A stretch of DNA of 42,148 nt from Leptospira haakeii. GTDB lineage: Bacteria; Spirochaetota; Leptospiria; Leptospirales; Leptospiraceae. Location of the stretch: positions 1-42,148 of the forward strand of contig NZ_NPEG01000020.1 in assembly GCF_002812045.1 (NCBI RefSeq), read 5' to 3'. A program made the position numbers and the translations under genes. Below the pieces are notes generated by a model, which made no database searches, was not told the origin of the DNA, and was given only the letters and a program-made list of their open reading frames with translations. Positions 8,640 through 16,359 of this stretch are shown here, one piece after another (the first letter of the stretch is position 1; each line of letters begins with the position of its first letter).

Positions 8640-8993
8640 TTACTTTTTAGTAAGCTTTTTCAGCTCTTCTAGAGCGGACTTAGCCTTTGTTTTAAATTCT
8701 TCCGGAAGAGCCTCGTCTATTTGTAGGGAAATTTTTTCAAAATTCTCTTTTAGCTGATTGATCACAGCTTTAGAACTTTCGTTTGCGTTTAGCAGTTTGT
8801 CCTGAGCGTCTCCTACCGTTTTTTGGATCAGATCCCTAAGTCTATTTGCTTGTTCCGATTGGTTCTGTGCTCCCTTGTTCTTAAGGTCCTGGTAGGCATG
8901 GTCCAGGTCGGAAAGGCTTTGTTTTAGTTTATCTTCTCCGGATTGAAATAATGCGATTCCGGCGTTTAGAATGTCCATTAGAGATTTTTCCAT
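8640..8993 (-). CDS. phasin-related coiled-coil protein
   Basis: A 117-residue, almost entirely helical protein with heptad patterns (LKQSLSDLDHAYQDLKNK, SKAVINQLKENFEKISLQ) and a Lys-rich end (KSALEELKKLTKK). The pattern resembles phasin-related proteins, which coat polyhydroxyalkanoate granules in other bacteria, but no granule synthase gene is in the window, so the role is open; a general coiled-coil scaffold is the alternative. CGGAG lies about nine bases before the ATG. It is flanked by short gaps on the same strand as the MFS gene and the nuclease gene. Confidence 0.72.
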   Translation of the reverse strand: MEKSLMDILNAGIALFQSGEDKLKQSLSDLDHAYQDLKNKGAQNQSEQANRLRDLIQKTVGDAQDKLLNANESSKAVINQLKENFEKISLQIDEALPEEFKTKAKSALEELKKLTKK

Positions 8994-9090
8994 GATTGTT
9001 GCTCCGAGGGGACCAAGGATACAGAAGGAAAGGACTTAGGTCCAGTATGTTCGGAGGAAAAATCCGATTTTTTACCGATTTGAAAAGAAA

Positions 9091-9666
9091 TTAGGAGGGG
9101 TTTTCTAGAAGTTTGCGGATCTGATCCCTGATCTTTGCCGCAGTCTCATAATCCTCAGCTTTTAGAGCATTGTCTAAAGAATCCTGTAGGATCTCCAACT
9201 GGGACTTAGGAAGCTGGGATATTTTTTCTTTTCCGATGGTTTCGCCAGGGATCTCGTCGTCTTTCATTACGATCCCGGCTTCTTCGATTACCTTTTTTGC
9301 CAGATAAATGGGAGCATTCGCACGAAGAGCAAGTGCGATTGAATCACTTGGTCTTGCATCTAGAACGATCAACTCCTCGTCTTTGCGTAGAGTGATCTTT
9401 GCATAGAAAGTATTATCAATGATTTCTTCGATTGCGATTTTTACGATCTGCACTCCCAAAGTGGTGAGTAGAATTGTCATCAGATCGTGCGTCATTGGAC
9501 GCGGCGGTTTTGTACCTTCTAAAACTGAAGTGATGGAATGTGTTTCTAGAGGACCGATAAAAATCGGAACGACCCTCTGATCCGAATCGTCTTTCGCCTT
9601 TAAAAATACGGCAAAGCCCACATTCGTGAGAGAGATATTATATATGGTCGCTTCCAAAAGATCCAT
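9091..9666 (-). CDS. bifunctional nuclease family protein (BFN/DUF151) with UVR motif
   Basis: A 191-residue protein. Residues 1-140 are a BFN domain: VPIFIGPLETHSI, the PRPMTHDLM block, and the highly conserved LDARPSDSIALALRA. Residues about 155-190 form a UVR motif (LDNALKAEDYETAAKIRDQI), the short helical hairpin used by UvrB/UvrC for protein contact. This fusion is common in spirochaetes and related phyla. BFN proteins have nuclease activity in plants and a structural relative in Thermotoga; the in vivo substrate here is unknown. Start at ATG 9666; no strong ribosome binding site seen. Confidence 0.9.
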   Translation of the reverse strand: MDLLEATIYNISLTNVGFAVFLKAKDDSDQRVVPIFIGPLETHSITSVLEGTKPPRPMTHDLMTILLTTLGVQIVKIAIEEIIDNTFYAKITLRKDEELIVLDARPSDSIALALRANAPIYLAKKVIEEAGIVMKDDEIPGETIGKEKISQLPKSQLEILQDSLDNALKAEDYETAAKIRDQIRKLLENPS

Positions 9667-9726
9667 TTCCTAGTATTTGAACCTATCTTTCGTTTCCCGA
9701 AATGTCAAGCGTTCTAAACCTGGGGA

Positions 9727-11604
9727 TCAAGTCGAGTCCAATCCTTTGATCCAGGAGTCAATTTCCGAGCACATTTCTTTCACCACCGGCATGTGAAAAA
9801 CGATACCTAAGTGACCCTGTTCGTACGAAAGAATCTTATTTTTTTTGTGAGGAAGTGCGGCAAGATCGTCCTCGATTGTTTCGCTCGGAACCACTTTGTC
9901 CACGGAACCCAGAACTGAAAAAAGTGGGATCTTCAGATTTTTTTGGAGTGCGGTATAATCCAGAGTTCCATCGTACGAAAGAAAAGATCTGTCTTGGCTC
10001 AATTGAGATCTTAGGAACTGAAGAACTACTTTTGTAGATTCTTCGCAGAAAATATCTTCGATCAAAAAATACCATTCGGGAGGAGAGATCTGTTTGTATC
10101 CCACGAAGTCTCTTAAATTTACAACTTTTGCATGAAGATCAAAAGAAACCGCTCTCAAAGAAGAATGTAGTCCCAGAAGAAATTTAAAAAATTTATTCAG
10201 GTCCACAGTTGGGAGAGTGGTCTGCAAAGAAAAAGAAGTTAGATCGAAAAGAAAATCCGAAATCGTTTTAGAAGGAACTAATTTCAGTCCCATTTTTAAA
10301 ATGTCCAAGCCTGGGATTTGAGCCTGTAATCTAACAAAATTAGGAGAAGTAATCGAAACAATCCCAGAGATCAGTTCCTCCGGACGAGGAAGTGGGACAG
10401 AGGTGTCCTTTTTTCTTTTTACGATTTCTTCGTATGCAGAACAATAGAAGCGAGGGATCATTCCCCCCATACTATGGCCGACTACGACTAATTCTTCGTT
10501 TGGAAAATTCTCTTTGATCCATGCAAGAACTGCCGGAAAATCCTCTTGGATAAAATCATCCACAGTCCAGCCCTCCCGGATACCAAAAAGTGGCAGGGTT
10601 CTTCTGGACCTTCCCCTCATATCCATAGAGAAAACTCTATAACCGTGGCGAAGAGATAACTCTCTGGCCACCTTATCCATTACGGACCTTCTGCAAAAAA
10701 AGCCGGGGATAAGAAGAAGGTTTTTACCGGTATCATTCCTTTCCTTCGGCTCGAAACGTTTTAAACTAACTGAGTATCCATCTCCGGAAGGAATTAGAAA
10801 ACTCGCGTCTAAACGATAAGATCTTTGGTAGGTATGAGAATCGAATACAATGGTGGTAACAGGTTCGGCCTGACCAAAACCTCTGGTATAGAATAGATGT
10901 TTTGCTCTGGAATGAAGATCCGACTTTTCGATATTCTTACGGGCATAATATGGATCTCCCTTTAGGTCCATCTCTTTGGAGATCACAAAGTCCACTACAT
11001 CATAAAGACTATATAATTGCTGGCGAACTTCTTCTTCCTGTTCGGGACTCATATTATCCCTGCGGATCCCCCATAACATACCGATAGGAAATCCCTTCAC
11101 GAATAATGGAATACCCGCAGCATAATTCATAGTTTTGGTAAGAAGCTGCTTTAAGTTGGGATGGACTCTTTCATCGTCCAAACTATGGAAATAAACTTCT
11201 GGTCTTGCTTTTTTCTCTACGGAGAGGATCGCTTCTCTCAGATATCTGGCGGAGAGATTTCCGGGATCTTGTATGGAGATTGGAATAGTATTACGGATAA
11301 AATCATCGATACTTTGGAGACCGATCCTATCGGTTACCTGTTTCATCCTGAAATGAGTGGCAGATGCGACTATCTTCAGATTTTTATCTTGGATCGCCTC
11401 GAAAATTGCATATTGGAATACTGGTTTTCCATTCGGAAGGGTCATGGAGACCATTTTATTTACGAATGCAGTCCAAACTTTTTGAAGAAATAAGTTTGTA
11501 CTTTCTGAAAGTGGAAAGATATAAATATCTTCCGCACCTACTGCATAAGCGCCCCCTTTTCTGCGGGACTTGGGGTTGACCTTTCGGGCTAGGGTCTGGT
11601 CCAT
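9727..11604 (-). CDS. GAF-domain/alpha-beta hydrolase fusion
   Basis: A 625-residue cytoplasmic protein without signal peptide. Residues about 30-210 look like a GAF sensory domain (FQYAIFEAIQDKNLKIVAS near the start, GIPLFVKGFPIGMLWGI near the end). Residues about 290-620 form an alpha/beta hydrolase: the oxyanion strand LLLIPGFFCRR, nucleophile elbow GHSMGG with S378, acid D569 in GSVDKVVP and H598 in YEQGHLGIVFH complete a plausible triad. A long insertion (residues 395-550) forms the lid. The lipase-like core suggests a lipid or ester substrate controlled by a small ligand bound at GAF; both are inferred. The start has no clear ribosome binding site. Confidence 0.85.
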   Translation of the reverse strand: MDQTLARKVNPKSRRKGGAYAVGAEDIYIFPLSESTNLFLQKVWTAFVNKMVSMTLPNGKPVFQYAIFEAIQDKNLKIVASATHFRMKQVTDRIGLQSIDDFIRNTIPISIQDPGNLSARYLREAILSVEKKARPEVYFHSLDDERVHPNLKQLLTKTMNYAAGIPLFVKGFPIGMLWGIRRDNMSPEQEEEVRQQLYSLYDVVDFVISKEMDLKGDPYYARKNIEKSDLHSRAKHLFYTRGFGQAEPVTTIVFDSHTYQRSYRLDASFLIPSGDGYSVSLKRFEPKERNDTGKNLLLIPGFFCRRSVMDKVARELSLRHGYRVFSMDMRGRSRRTLPLFGIREGWTVDDFIQEDFPAVLAWIKENFPNEELVVVGHSMGGMIPRFYCSAYEEIVKRKKDTSVPLPRPEELISGIVSITSPNFVRLQAQIPGLDILKMGLKLVPSKTISDFLFDLTSFSLQTTLPTVDLNKFFKFLLGLHSSLRAVSFDLHAKVVNLRDFVGYKQISPPEWYFLIEDIFCEESTKVVLQFLRSQLSQDRSFLSYDGTLDYTALQKNLKIPLFSVLGSVDKVVPSETIEDDLAALPHKKNKILSYEQGHLGIVFHMPVVKEMCSEIDSWIKGLDST

Positions 11605-11693
11605 AGTTTAAGTTTCCATTTCACCCTGTACCCTGGCAATCTGGAATTCTGGCCAATTTTGGCCCGAAATTTAGAAAAATCGGGAAGAAATTT

Positions 11694-13577
11694 CTAAGAT
11701 TTTACAAAGTTAAATTGATCCGAATGTTCTTCTTTATTGCAAAAACGGATAGAAACTTCCTTCTCCCCATTTAATTTCCATTGGATCTTTCCTTTCAATT
11801 GATCGACTAACATATTCACAAGTTGAAGCCCTAGTCCCGGGGAATAATCCGTGCGGAAACCTGTTGGAAAAGGAACTCCATTATCGGAAACGATTAGGTT
11901 TACCCAGGATTCTTCTTTAAAGAGTCTGATGGAAATATTTCCTTCCTGTTTTTTAGGGAATGCATATTTAAAAATATTAGTTACTAGTTCATTCAAGATG
12001 AGCCCTAGGGGAATCGCACTTTTTACATCTATCTCCAGATCGTTTAGATCTAGTTGCAAAGTGATCTCCTTTGTCTTTTCCTTAAATGCATTCAGTAGAT
12101 TTTCAGTGATCGTTTGGATATAATGATCCAAACGAACAGAATGAGAATTATTTGAAGTGGATAACATCTCATACAAATTCCCTACAGAGTGGATACGATT
12201 TACTAAATTCTCCAAAGTATTTTCTAACTTAATATCAGAAGATCTGGATGCTTCTATCTCTACAATAGAGCTGATCATACTCATACTGTTTTTGACCCTA
12301 TGTTGGAGTTCAGTATATAGATATTCCCTTTCATGAAGATCTTTTGACAATGTTTCCAAAGCTTCTTTTGCTTCCGTGATATCCACACAGGAACCAATAA
12401 AACCGGTAAAGATACCTGATTCGTTAGTGATAGGGAGACCATTGTCTTGGATCCATCTCCAGTCTCCATTTTTGTTTTTTAGACGATAGGTCATACTAAA
12501 GGTTTCTCTTTGGTCGAAATGGCTGGAATAGATCTGGATACATTCTCCTAGATCGTTTGGATGAACACCTTCTGCCCAGCCGTCACCAAGCTCTTGTTCC
12601 ATCGTTCTTCCGGTAAAATTCAGCCAAGTTTGGTTAAACCAATTGCATTTTTTATCCAAGCCAGAAACCCAAATCATTACTGGGGCCGCATTCGCTACAG
12701 TTTTAAATCTAGTTTCGCTTTCTTTAATATTCTCCAGTAAACTATATTCTTTGGAAATATCCCTGAAAACTAGAACAGAACCTACAGTATAACCTTTTTC
12801 TGATCGGATAGGAGCTGAACTTTCAGCAACTCTATGTTCAGAACCTGATTTAGAAATAAGTAATGCTTGGTTTTCTAAACCCATATTCTTTTCTTTGGGA
12901 GTAAATACATCTACAGAGTTTCGCATCCTTCTTTTAGTCTTAGCGTTTACTATCTTGAAAACTCTTTCGATAGGTTCGCCGATCGCATCTGTTCTGGACC
13001 AGCCTGTTAAAGTTTCCGCAACATAATTCATATCGGTAATATTGCCGAGTTCATCAGTCGAGATGACTCCATCTCCGATGGACCTTAATGTAGCTTTTAG
13101 AAGTTCTTGGTTTTCTTTTAAGGATTCTTCACTTCTTTTTAAACGAAGATGCGACTCATAAAGTTTGAAAGCCATTTTGATAGAAGCGATTAGAACAGTT
13201 TCTCCTGAATCCTTAACAACATAACCGTAAGAAGTGATCTTCTCTGTTTTTTCAACGATTTCCGGTTCAATATGACTGGAGAGAAATACGATTGGAATAT
13301 CCCTCGTTTTTAAAATACGAACTGCTGCGTCGGTTCCATCTTCTTCTCTTCCCAGATCAATATCCATGAGAACCAAATCGATGGTGTAGTCGTTAGTCGC
13401 TATTTGGACTGCTTCCTCTGCGGTGTAGGCAGAGATAACTCTGAACCCATTCTTCTTCAATCTTTGGGTTTCAGAGAGTGCAATGATCGCCTCATCCTCC
13501 ACTAGAAGAATGGTTTTCTTTCTCTCTTCCGGGATGGGGAAATATTCTCTAAAAATTTTTTCAACAGTCTGGATCAT
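11694..13577 (-). CDS. receiver-PAS-PAS-histidine kinase (HisKA_2 type)
   Basis: A 627-residue cytoplasmic signalling protein with no membrane segment. Residues 20-140 are a response-regulator receiver (VEDE near 26-29, phospho-acceptor D72 in LMDIDLG, lysine K122). Two PAS domains follow (about 155-280 and 288-405), the second ending in the PAC-like WRWIQDNGLPI and GFIGSCVDITEAK. The kinase has the HisKA_2 H-box ELQHRVKNS with H426 and an ATPase domain with N-box LILNELVTN (N529, N534) and glycine motif PGLGLQLVNML. The receiver before the kinase indicates phosphorelay input from another kinase. AGGAGA eight bases before the ATG is a good ribosome binding site. No partner regulator is adjacent. 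Confidence 0.93.
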   Translation of the reverse strand: MIQTVEKIFREYFPIPEERKKTILLVEDEAIIALSETQRLKKNGFRVISAYTAEEAVQIATNDYTIDLVLMDIDLGREEDGTDAAVRILKTRDIPIVFLSSHIEPEIVEKTEKITSYGYVVKDSGETVLIASIKMAFKLYESHLRLKRSEESLKENQELLKATLRSIGDGVISTDELGNITDMNYVAETLTGWSRTDAIGEPIERVFKIVNAKTKRRMRNSVDVFTPKEKNMGLENQALLISKSGSEHRVAESSAPIRSEKGYTVGSVLVFRDISKEYSLLENIKESETRFKTVANAAPVMIWVSGLDKKCNWFNQTWLNFTGRTMEQELGDGWAEGVHPNDLGECIQIYSSHFDQRETFSMTYRLKNKNGDWRWIQDNGLPITNESGIFTGFIGSCVDITEAKEALETLSKDLHEREYLYTELQHRVKNSMSMISSIVEIEASRSSDIKLENTLENLVNRIHSVGNLYEMLSTSNNSHSVRLDHYIQTITENLLNAFKEKTKEITLQLDLNDLEIDVKSAIPLGLILNELVTNIFKYAFPKKQEGNISIRLFKEESWVNLIVSDNGVPFPTGFRTDYSPGLGLQLVNMLVDQLKGKIQWKLNGEKEVSIRFCNKEEHSDQFNFVKS

Positions 13578-13600
13578 CCCGAGTCTCTCCTAATGTAAAC

Positions 13601-13638
13601 TGTGTCAAAGTTTTGACTAATTTTACTATTCTGACACA
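13601..13638. promoter_or_regulatory. inverted repeat TGTGTCA-N24-TGACACA upstream of the kinase gene
   Basis: The 7-base arms at 13601-13607 and 13632-13638 are perfect inverted copies, with similar flanks (AAnTGTGTCAnA). They lie 24-61 bases upstream of the kinase ATG in the 237-base divergent interval shared with the gene at 13815. A two-site operator is possible, but no regulator can be named. The rest of the interval is AT-rich without a convincing promoter. Confidence 0.3.
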
Positions 13639-13814
13639 ATTTGCATTATCCCAAATGAGAGGGCAAGCAAAACTGAAAAATTTAGACTGGCTTCTAATTA
13701 TATCGGTCTAGGAAAAATCTAATTCAAAAGACATAATATTAAGATTTCTTTACCTTATTCTGTCGCATTAAATAGTTTAAGATTTGTTTCGACTAAGCTC
13801 GTCGAAGATCCTAC

Positions 13815-14144
13815 ATGAACGCATTCCAAAAACGAATTTTGCCAACTGCGATCTATCTGGGACTCATTTCAATGTTCCTCTCTGCATATTTTTTCTATGA
13901 AAGATCTATGATCGGTTTTCCTGACGGACATCTTACTTCTTTGGATCGCGCATTTCTTTGGCTTTATCTAATCGTTGGCATTCAACATATTTTGAATGTG
14001 TGTCTGTTCATCTACTTTGGATTAGGTTATGGTTCCAGGCTGAAATGGGTGTTCTTTCTTCTATTCTATGCGGGAAGTATCTTTTTATATTTTGGAGTGG
14101 ATTGGTTTTTGAGAACGAATTTGGATCACGGAGTAGGTGGGTAG
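13815..14144 (+). CDS. small polytopic membrane protein
   Basis: A 109-residue protein with three predicted membrane helices: ILPTAIYLGLISMFLSAYFF, AFLWLYLIVGIQHILNVCLF and WVFFLLFYAGSIFLYFGVDW. The short loop between helices 1 and 2 holds FPDGHLTSLDR. I recognise no family. It is divergent from the histidine kinase gene and stands alone; downstream is a GC-rich repeat region. No strong ribosome binding site precedes ATG 13815. Confidence 0.65.
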   Translation: MNAFQKRILPTAIYLGLISMFLSAYFFYERSMIGFPDGHLTSLDRAFLWLYLIVGIQHILNVCLFIYFGLGYGSRLKWVFFLLFYAGSIFLYFGVDWFLRTNLDHGVGG

Positions 14145-14154
14145 AAAGCTATAA

Positions 14155-14290
14155 TTCTCGTCGGAACTTCCACAAAAATTTTGGGCGGATCCTCGCTTCG
14201 CTCGGACCGGGCTACTTCGGGTTCGCGCACGCGCTCATCCGGGCTCTGCCCGGACTTAAGCCCTGCGTATCCCTTCCGCGGGGAATCGTT
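14155..14290. repeat. GC-rich palindromic intergenic repeat region
   Basis: This stretch is clearly richer in GC than its neighbours and full of short palindromes: CGGAACTTCCAC followed by an A run, CGCTTCGCTCG, and a perfect 7-bp hairpin TCCGGGC-TCT-GCCCGGA at 14238-14254. It resembles the dispersed short palindromic repeats often seen between leptospiral genes. A frame can be read across it, but its composition and lack of a start site argue against a gene. Confidence 0.55.
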
Positions 14291-14345
14291 TAAGGAAGAG
14301 TAAGAAAGGGCTTTACATACATTTAGGTGTTTTTAAATTCATAGA

Positions 14346-14639
14346 GTGCGTTTTGAATGGGATTTAGAAAAAGAAAAAGGAAATCATAAAAAACATGGTC
14401 TTACTTTTAGTGATGCTGCCTTTGTTTTCGCTGATCCGAGAACAATTTATTTAGCAGATCCTGATCATTCGATAGGGGAGGAAAGGCTAATTGCTTTGGG
14501 TAAAGTTCGAAATCTGATGATAGCCGTTGTAATTTTTGTTGATAAATCTAAGAATGATGAAGAAATTATTAGAGTAATTTCGGCCAGAAAAGCTACTAAG
14601 TCTGAAGAGCAACAATATTATTCGAGCGAAATTGATTGA
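14346..14639 (+). CDS. brnT: BrnT-family toxin (type II toxin-antitoxin)
   Basis: A 97-residue protein with the BrnT pattern: FEWDLEKEKGNHKKHGLTF at the start, the DPRTIYLADPDHS centre, EERLIALG and the C-terminal IRVISARKATKSEEQQYY. BrnT is a RelE-fold ribonuclease that inhibits translation and is held inactive by BrnA encoded immediately downstream, as here. The start is GTG 14346; ATG is not available without losing the conserved beginning. A possible TTTACA (14312-14317) and TAAATT (14334-14339) pair lies just upstream, which would give an almost leaderless transcript. In known systems BrnA represses the shared promoter. The locus sits beside a tRNA gene with duplicated ends, suggesting transfer. 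Confidence 0.88.
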   Translation: MRFEWDLEKEKGNHKKHGLTFSDAAFVFADPRTIYLADPDHSIGEERLIALGKVRNLMIAVVIFVDKSKNDEEIIRVISARKATKSEEQQYYSSEID

Positions 14640-14640
14640 T

Positions 14641-14841
14641 ATGAGAGAAGAATACGATTTTTCAAAAGGTAAACGCAATCTCTATTCGAGAGACTTGAAA
14701 GATCTACATTTACCGGTATACTTGGACCCGGCGTTGGAAGAATATTATCGAAAGATCGCGATAAAAAAGAAAAAAGATCTAAGTACGATTGTGAATTCTA
14801 TTTTGCAAAAAGAAATGGAATTGCATGATTCTTTACTATAG
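14641..14841 (+). CDS. brnA: BrnA-like antitoxin
   Basis: A 66-residue protein starting MREEYDFSKGKRN, which matches the toxin-binding N-terminus of BrnA antitoxins. The C-terminal half (LPVYLDPALEEYYRKIAI, then LSTIVNSILQKEM) has the strand-helix-helix layout of a ribbon-helix-helix DNA-binding domain. ATG 14641 follows the toxin stop TGA (14637-14639) by one base; ATG 14632 would add three residues and overlap the toxin. Translational coupling with brnT is likely. Confidence 0.82.
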   Translation: MREEYDFSKGKRNLYSRDLKDLHLPVYLDPALEEYYRKIAIKKKKDLSTIVNSILQKEMELHDSLL

Positions 14842-14891
14842 CAAAGAAATCCGCAAATTATTCTAGCTTTATATTAAATGTAAGAAATTAC

Positions 14892-15148
14892 TGGGCCCAG
14901 AAGGACTTGCCGTTACGCAGTTTGCCTTCCTGGCAAACTTGGCTCCACGGCGTCTTTTGCACTCGCTTCGCCATCCATGGCTCACGGCGCATTTGCGACG
15001 CTCTTCGTCTCTGTTGATTAGATTGCAGTGTGTTTGATTTAAAATTTGGCTTCGATTCTCTCAGCCACCCTTCGGGTTTTTCGCTTCCTAAGGGGCGCTC
15101 AAAAGGATCGCTGCAAATGCTTTCGTGCAAAAGCTTCAAGTCCTTCTG
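14892..15148. repeat. non-coding GC-rich segment bounded by copies of the tRNA 3' end
   Basis: An 18-base copy of the tRNA 3' end (TGGGCCCAGAAGGACTTG) occurs at 14892-14909, identical to 15253-15270 in the tRNA gene and in the same orientation. At 15135-15148 a 14-base piece (TTCAAGTCCTTCTG) of the same tRNA end appears in opposite orientation. Between them lies about 225 bases of GC-rich sequence with a perfect 8-bp hairpin (AGTTTGCC/GGCAAACT, 14919-14939) and no convincing gene, although one minus-strand frame is open across it. The arrangement suggests the remains of an element that inserted at the tRNA gene. Confidence 0.6.
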
Positions 15149-15179
15149 AAACTTTGTTCTGATTGTAAGGATTATTTCT

Positions 15180-15236
15180 TGGGCCCAGAAGGACATGCAC
15201 CTGCAACCCGGAGATTTTGAATCTGTTGTATAAACG
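15180..15236 (-). pseudogene. decayed tRNA copy (3' half)
   Basis: The segment aligns without gaps to 15253-15309 of the intact tRNA gene: the first 15 bases are identical and about three quarters of the rest match, covering acceptor 3' strand, T arm and anticodon arm. The D arm and 5' acceptor strand are missing, and the anticodon position reads CAA instead of CAT. It cannot fold as a tRNA and is best seen as a remnant of duplication at the tRNA 3' end. Confidence 0.7.
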
Positions 15237-15250
15237 GATGAGAAGAAAAT

Positions 15251-15326
<76 letters not shown>

Positions 15327-15370
15327 GGAGGCTCCATCTTTTGGGAACCGTGCCTCCTAGCAAGTCGATT

Positions 15371-15871
15371 TTACTGGGGGTTTAAGTAACGATTCGGATT
15401 CGAAAACCATTCCTTCAAGTCTTGGCGTTCTTTGTAAAAAGCGATATAAAAAGTGTAGGCCTTGTCTTCTTTTCGGAGCAGGAAAAAATAGAGTTGGAGT
15501 GGATTTCCTCCTGAATTATCCTCTTTGGACCAGCGTAGTATCTCCGTCTTGGATATACTGAATTTTTCGGGTGTTGAGTCTGGAAATATTGCTTCTAATA
15601 CTTTGGTTCCAAGGGTTTCTTCTCCTACTCTGTCCAGTTTGCGCCAGATTACGAGCCAGGGCCTGTCTTTGAGTGGAACTGCTCTCCAACGTTTTCTGGA
15701 TTCGGTCCTCACCAATGCTTTTTCCGGGAAATCGATCTTAATAAAATCCTCTGTGAACGTTTCGTCGGGCTGGTAGACCTTTTGGTCCGGATCTAAAGGA
15801 ACAGAATCTAGGGATAAGTTTGCGAGTATAAATAAGAACAGAACAATTTTGGAGAAGGGAAGCCGGATCAA
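15371..15871 (-). CDS. exported hypothetical protein
   Basis: A 166-residue protein with a signal peptide (MIRLPFSKIVLFLFILANLSLDSV). The mature part is rich in Trp and charged residues (RKRWRAVPLKDRPWLVIWRK, YTFYIAFYKERQDLKEWF) and has no known motif. Its ATG overlaps the stop of the upstream gene (15868-16359) by four bases, so translation is probably coupled and the two products may work together in the periplasm or outer membrane. Just downstream, GGAGGC and GCCTCC at 15326-15358 could pair as a weak terminator before the tRNA gene. Confidence 0.75.
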   Translation of the reverse strand: MIRLPFSKIVLFLFILANLSLDSVPLDPDQKVYQPDETFTEDFIKIDFPEKALVRTESRKRWRAVPLKDRPWLVIWRKLDRVGEETLGTKVLEAIFPDSTPEKFSISKTEILRWSKEDNSGGNPLQLYFFLLRKEDKAYTFYIAFYKERQDLKEWFSNPNRYLNPQ

Positions 15872-16359
15872 AAGATGATTTCCTCTAAGATCAATTCTCT
15901 ATATTTAACTAGTTGAAATACCGGGATGGACTGTTTTTCTTTTCTGTCGGCAAGTGTATCTTCTCCCTTCTTCTTAAATCTTCGAATGGTTTTGTTTTCG
16001 AATACGAATACTCCTTGGTATTCTCCTGTGACCTCATAAGGCGCACCGGCCGCCAATCTAGAAACATATTTTCTTAATCTTCTATCGAATTTATTATCTC
16101 TATATTTATAATATAATGTATGCCCGTTCCAATCATAGAATACCACGTAGTTCTCTTTTAAACCTTGGTAATAAAGTTTGATTGTTTCTGGATAATTAGG
16201 AGAAGAATCCGTTAAGGATTCTTTTATATCGAGGGCTCTAGGCTCTTTTAGAGTGATTGTTCCGCGATAAGTGTTTCCAGCGGGTTCTGCATCCAATCTT
16301 CTCCCATCCGATGTAGGTATCAAACAAAGGATTGCGGATAGGAGAAGTAATTGTTTCAT
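15868..16359 (-). CDS. exported hypothetical protein
   Basis: A 163-residue protein with a short signal peptide ([19 protein letters not shown]). The mature part is basic and strand-rich (LYYQGLKENYVVFYDWNG, YYKYRDNKFDRRLRKYVS, YEVTGEYQGVFVFENKTIRR). No family recognised. Its ATG touches the stop of the HEAT-repeat gene upstream (one-base overlap) and its stop overlaps the next gene by four bases. The whole group, from the response regulator to 15371, is likely one transcript. Confidence 0.75.
   Translation of the reverse strand: MKQLLLLSAILCLIPTSDGRRLDAEPAGNTYRGTITLKEPRALDIKESLTDSSPNYPETIKLYYQGLKENYVVFYDWNGHTLYYKYRDNKFDRRLRKYVSRLAAGAPYEVTGEYQGVFVFENKTIRRFKKKGEDTLADRKEKQSIPVFQLVKYRELILEEIIF

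Noticed and set aside
13958..14293. Plus-strand frame of 111 codons running from the small membrane gene into the GC-rich repeats
   Set aside because: It is out of frame with the hydrophobic protein at 13815 and its second half is repeat sequence.
14888..15196. Minus-strand frame of 102 codons across the tRNA-end repeats
   Set aside because: It includes both tRNA-derived copies and palindromes and has low-complexity, implausible protein content.
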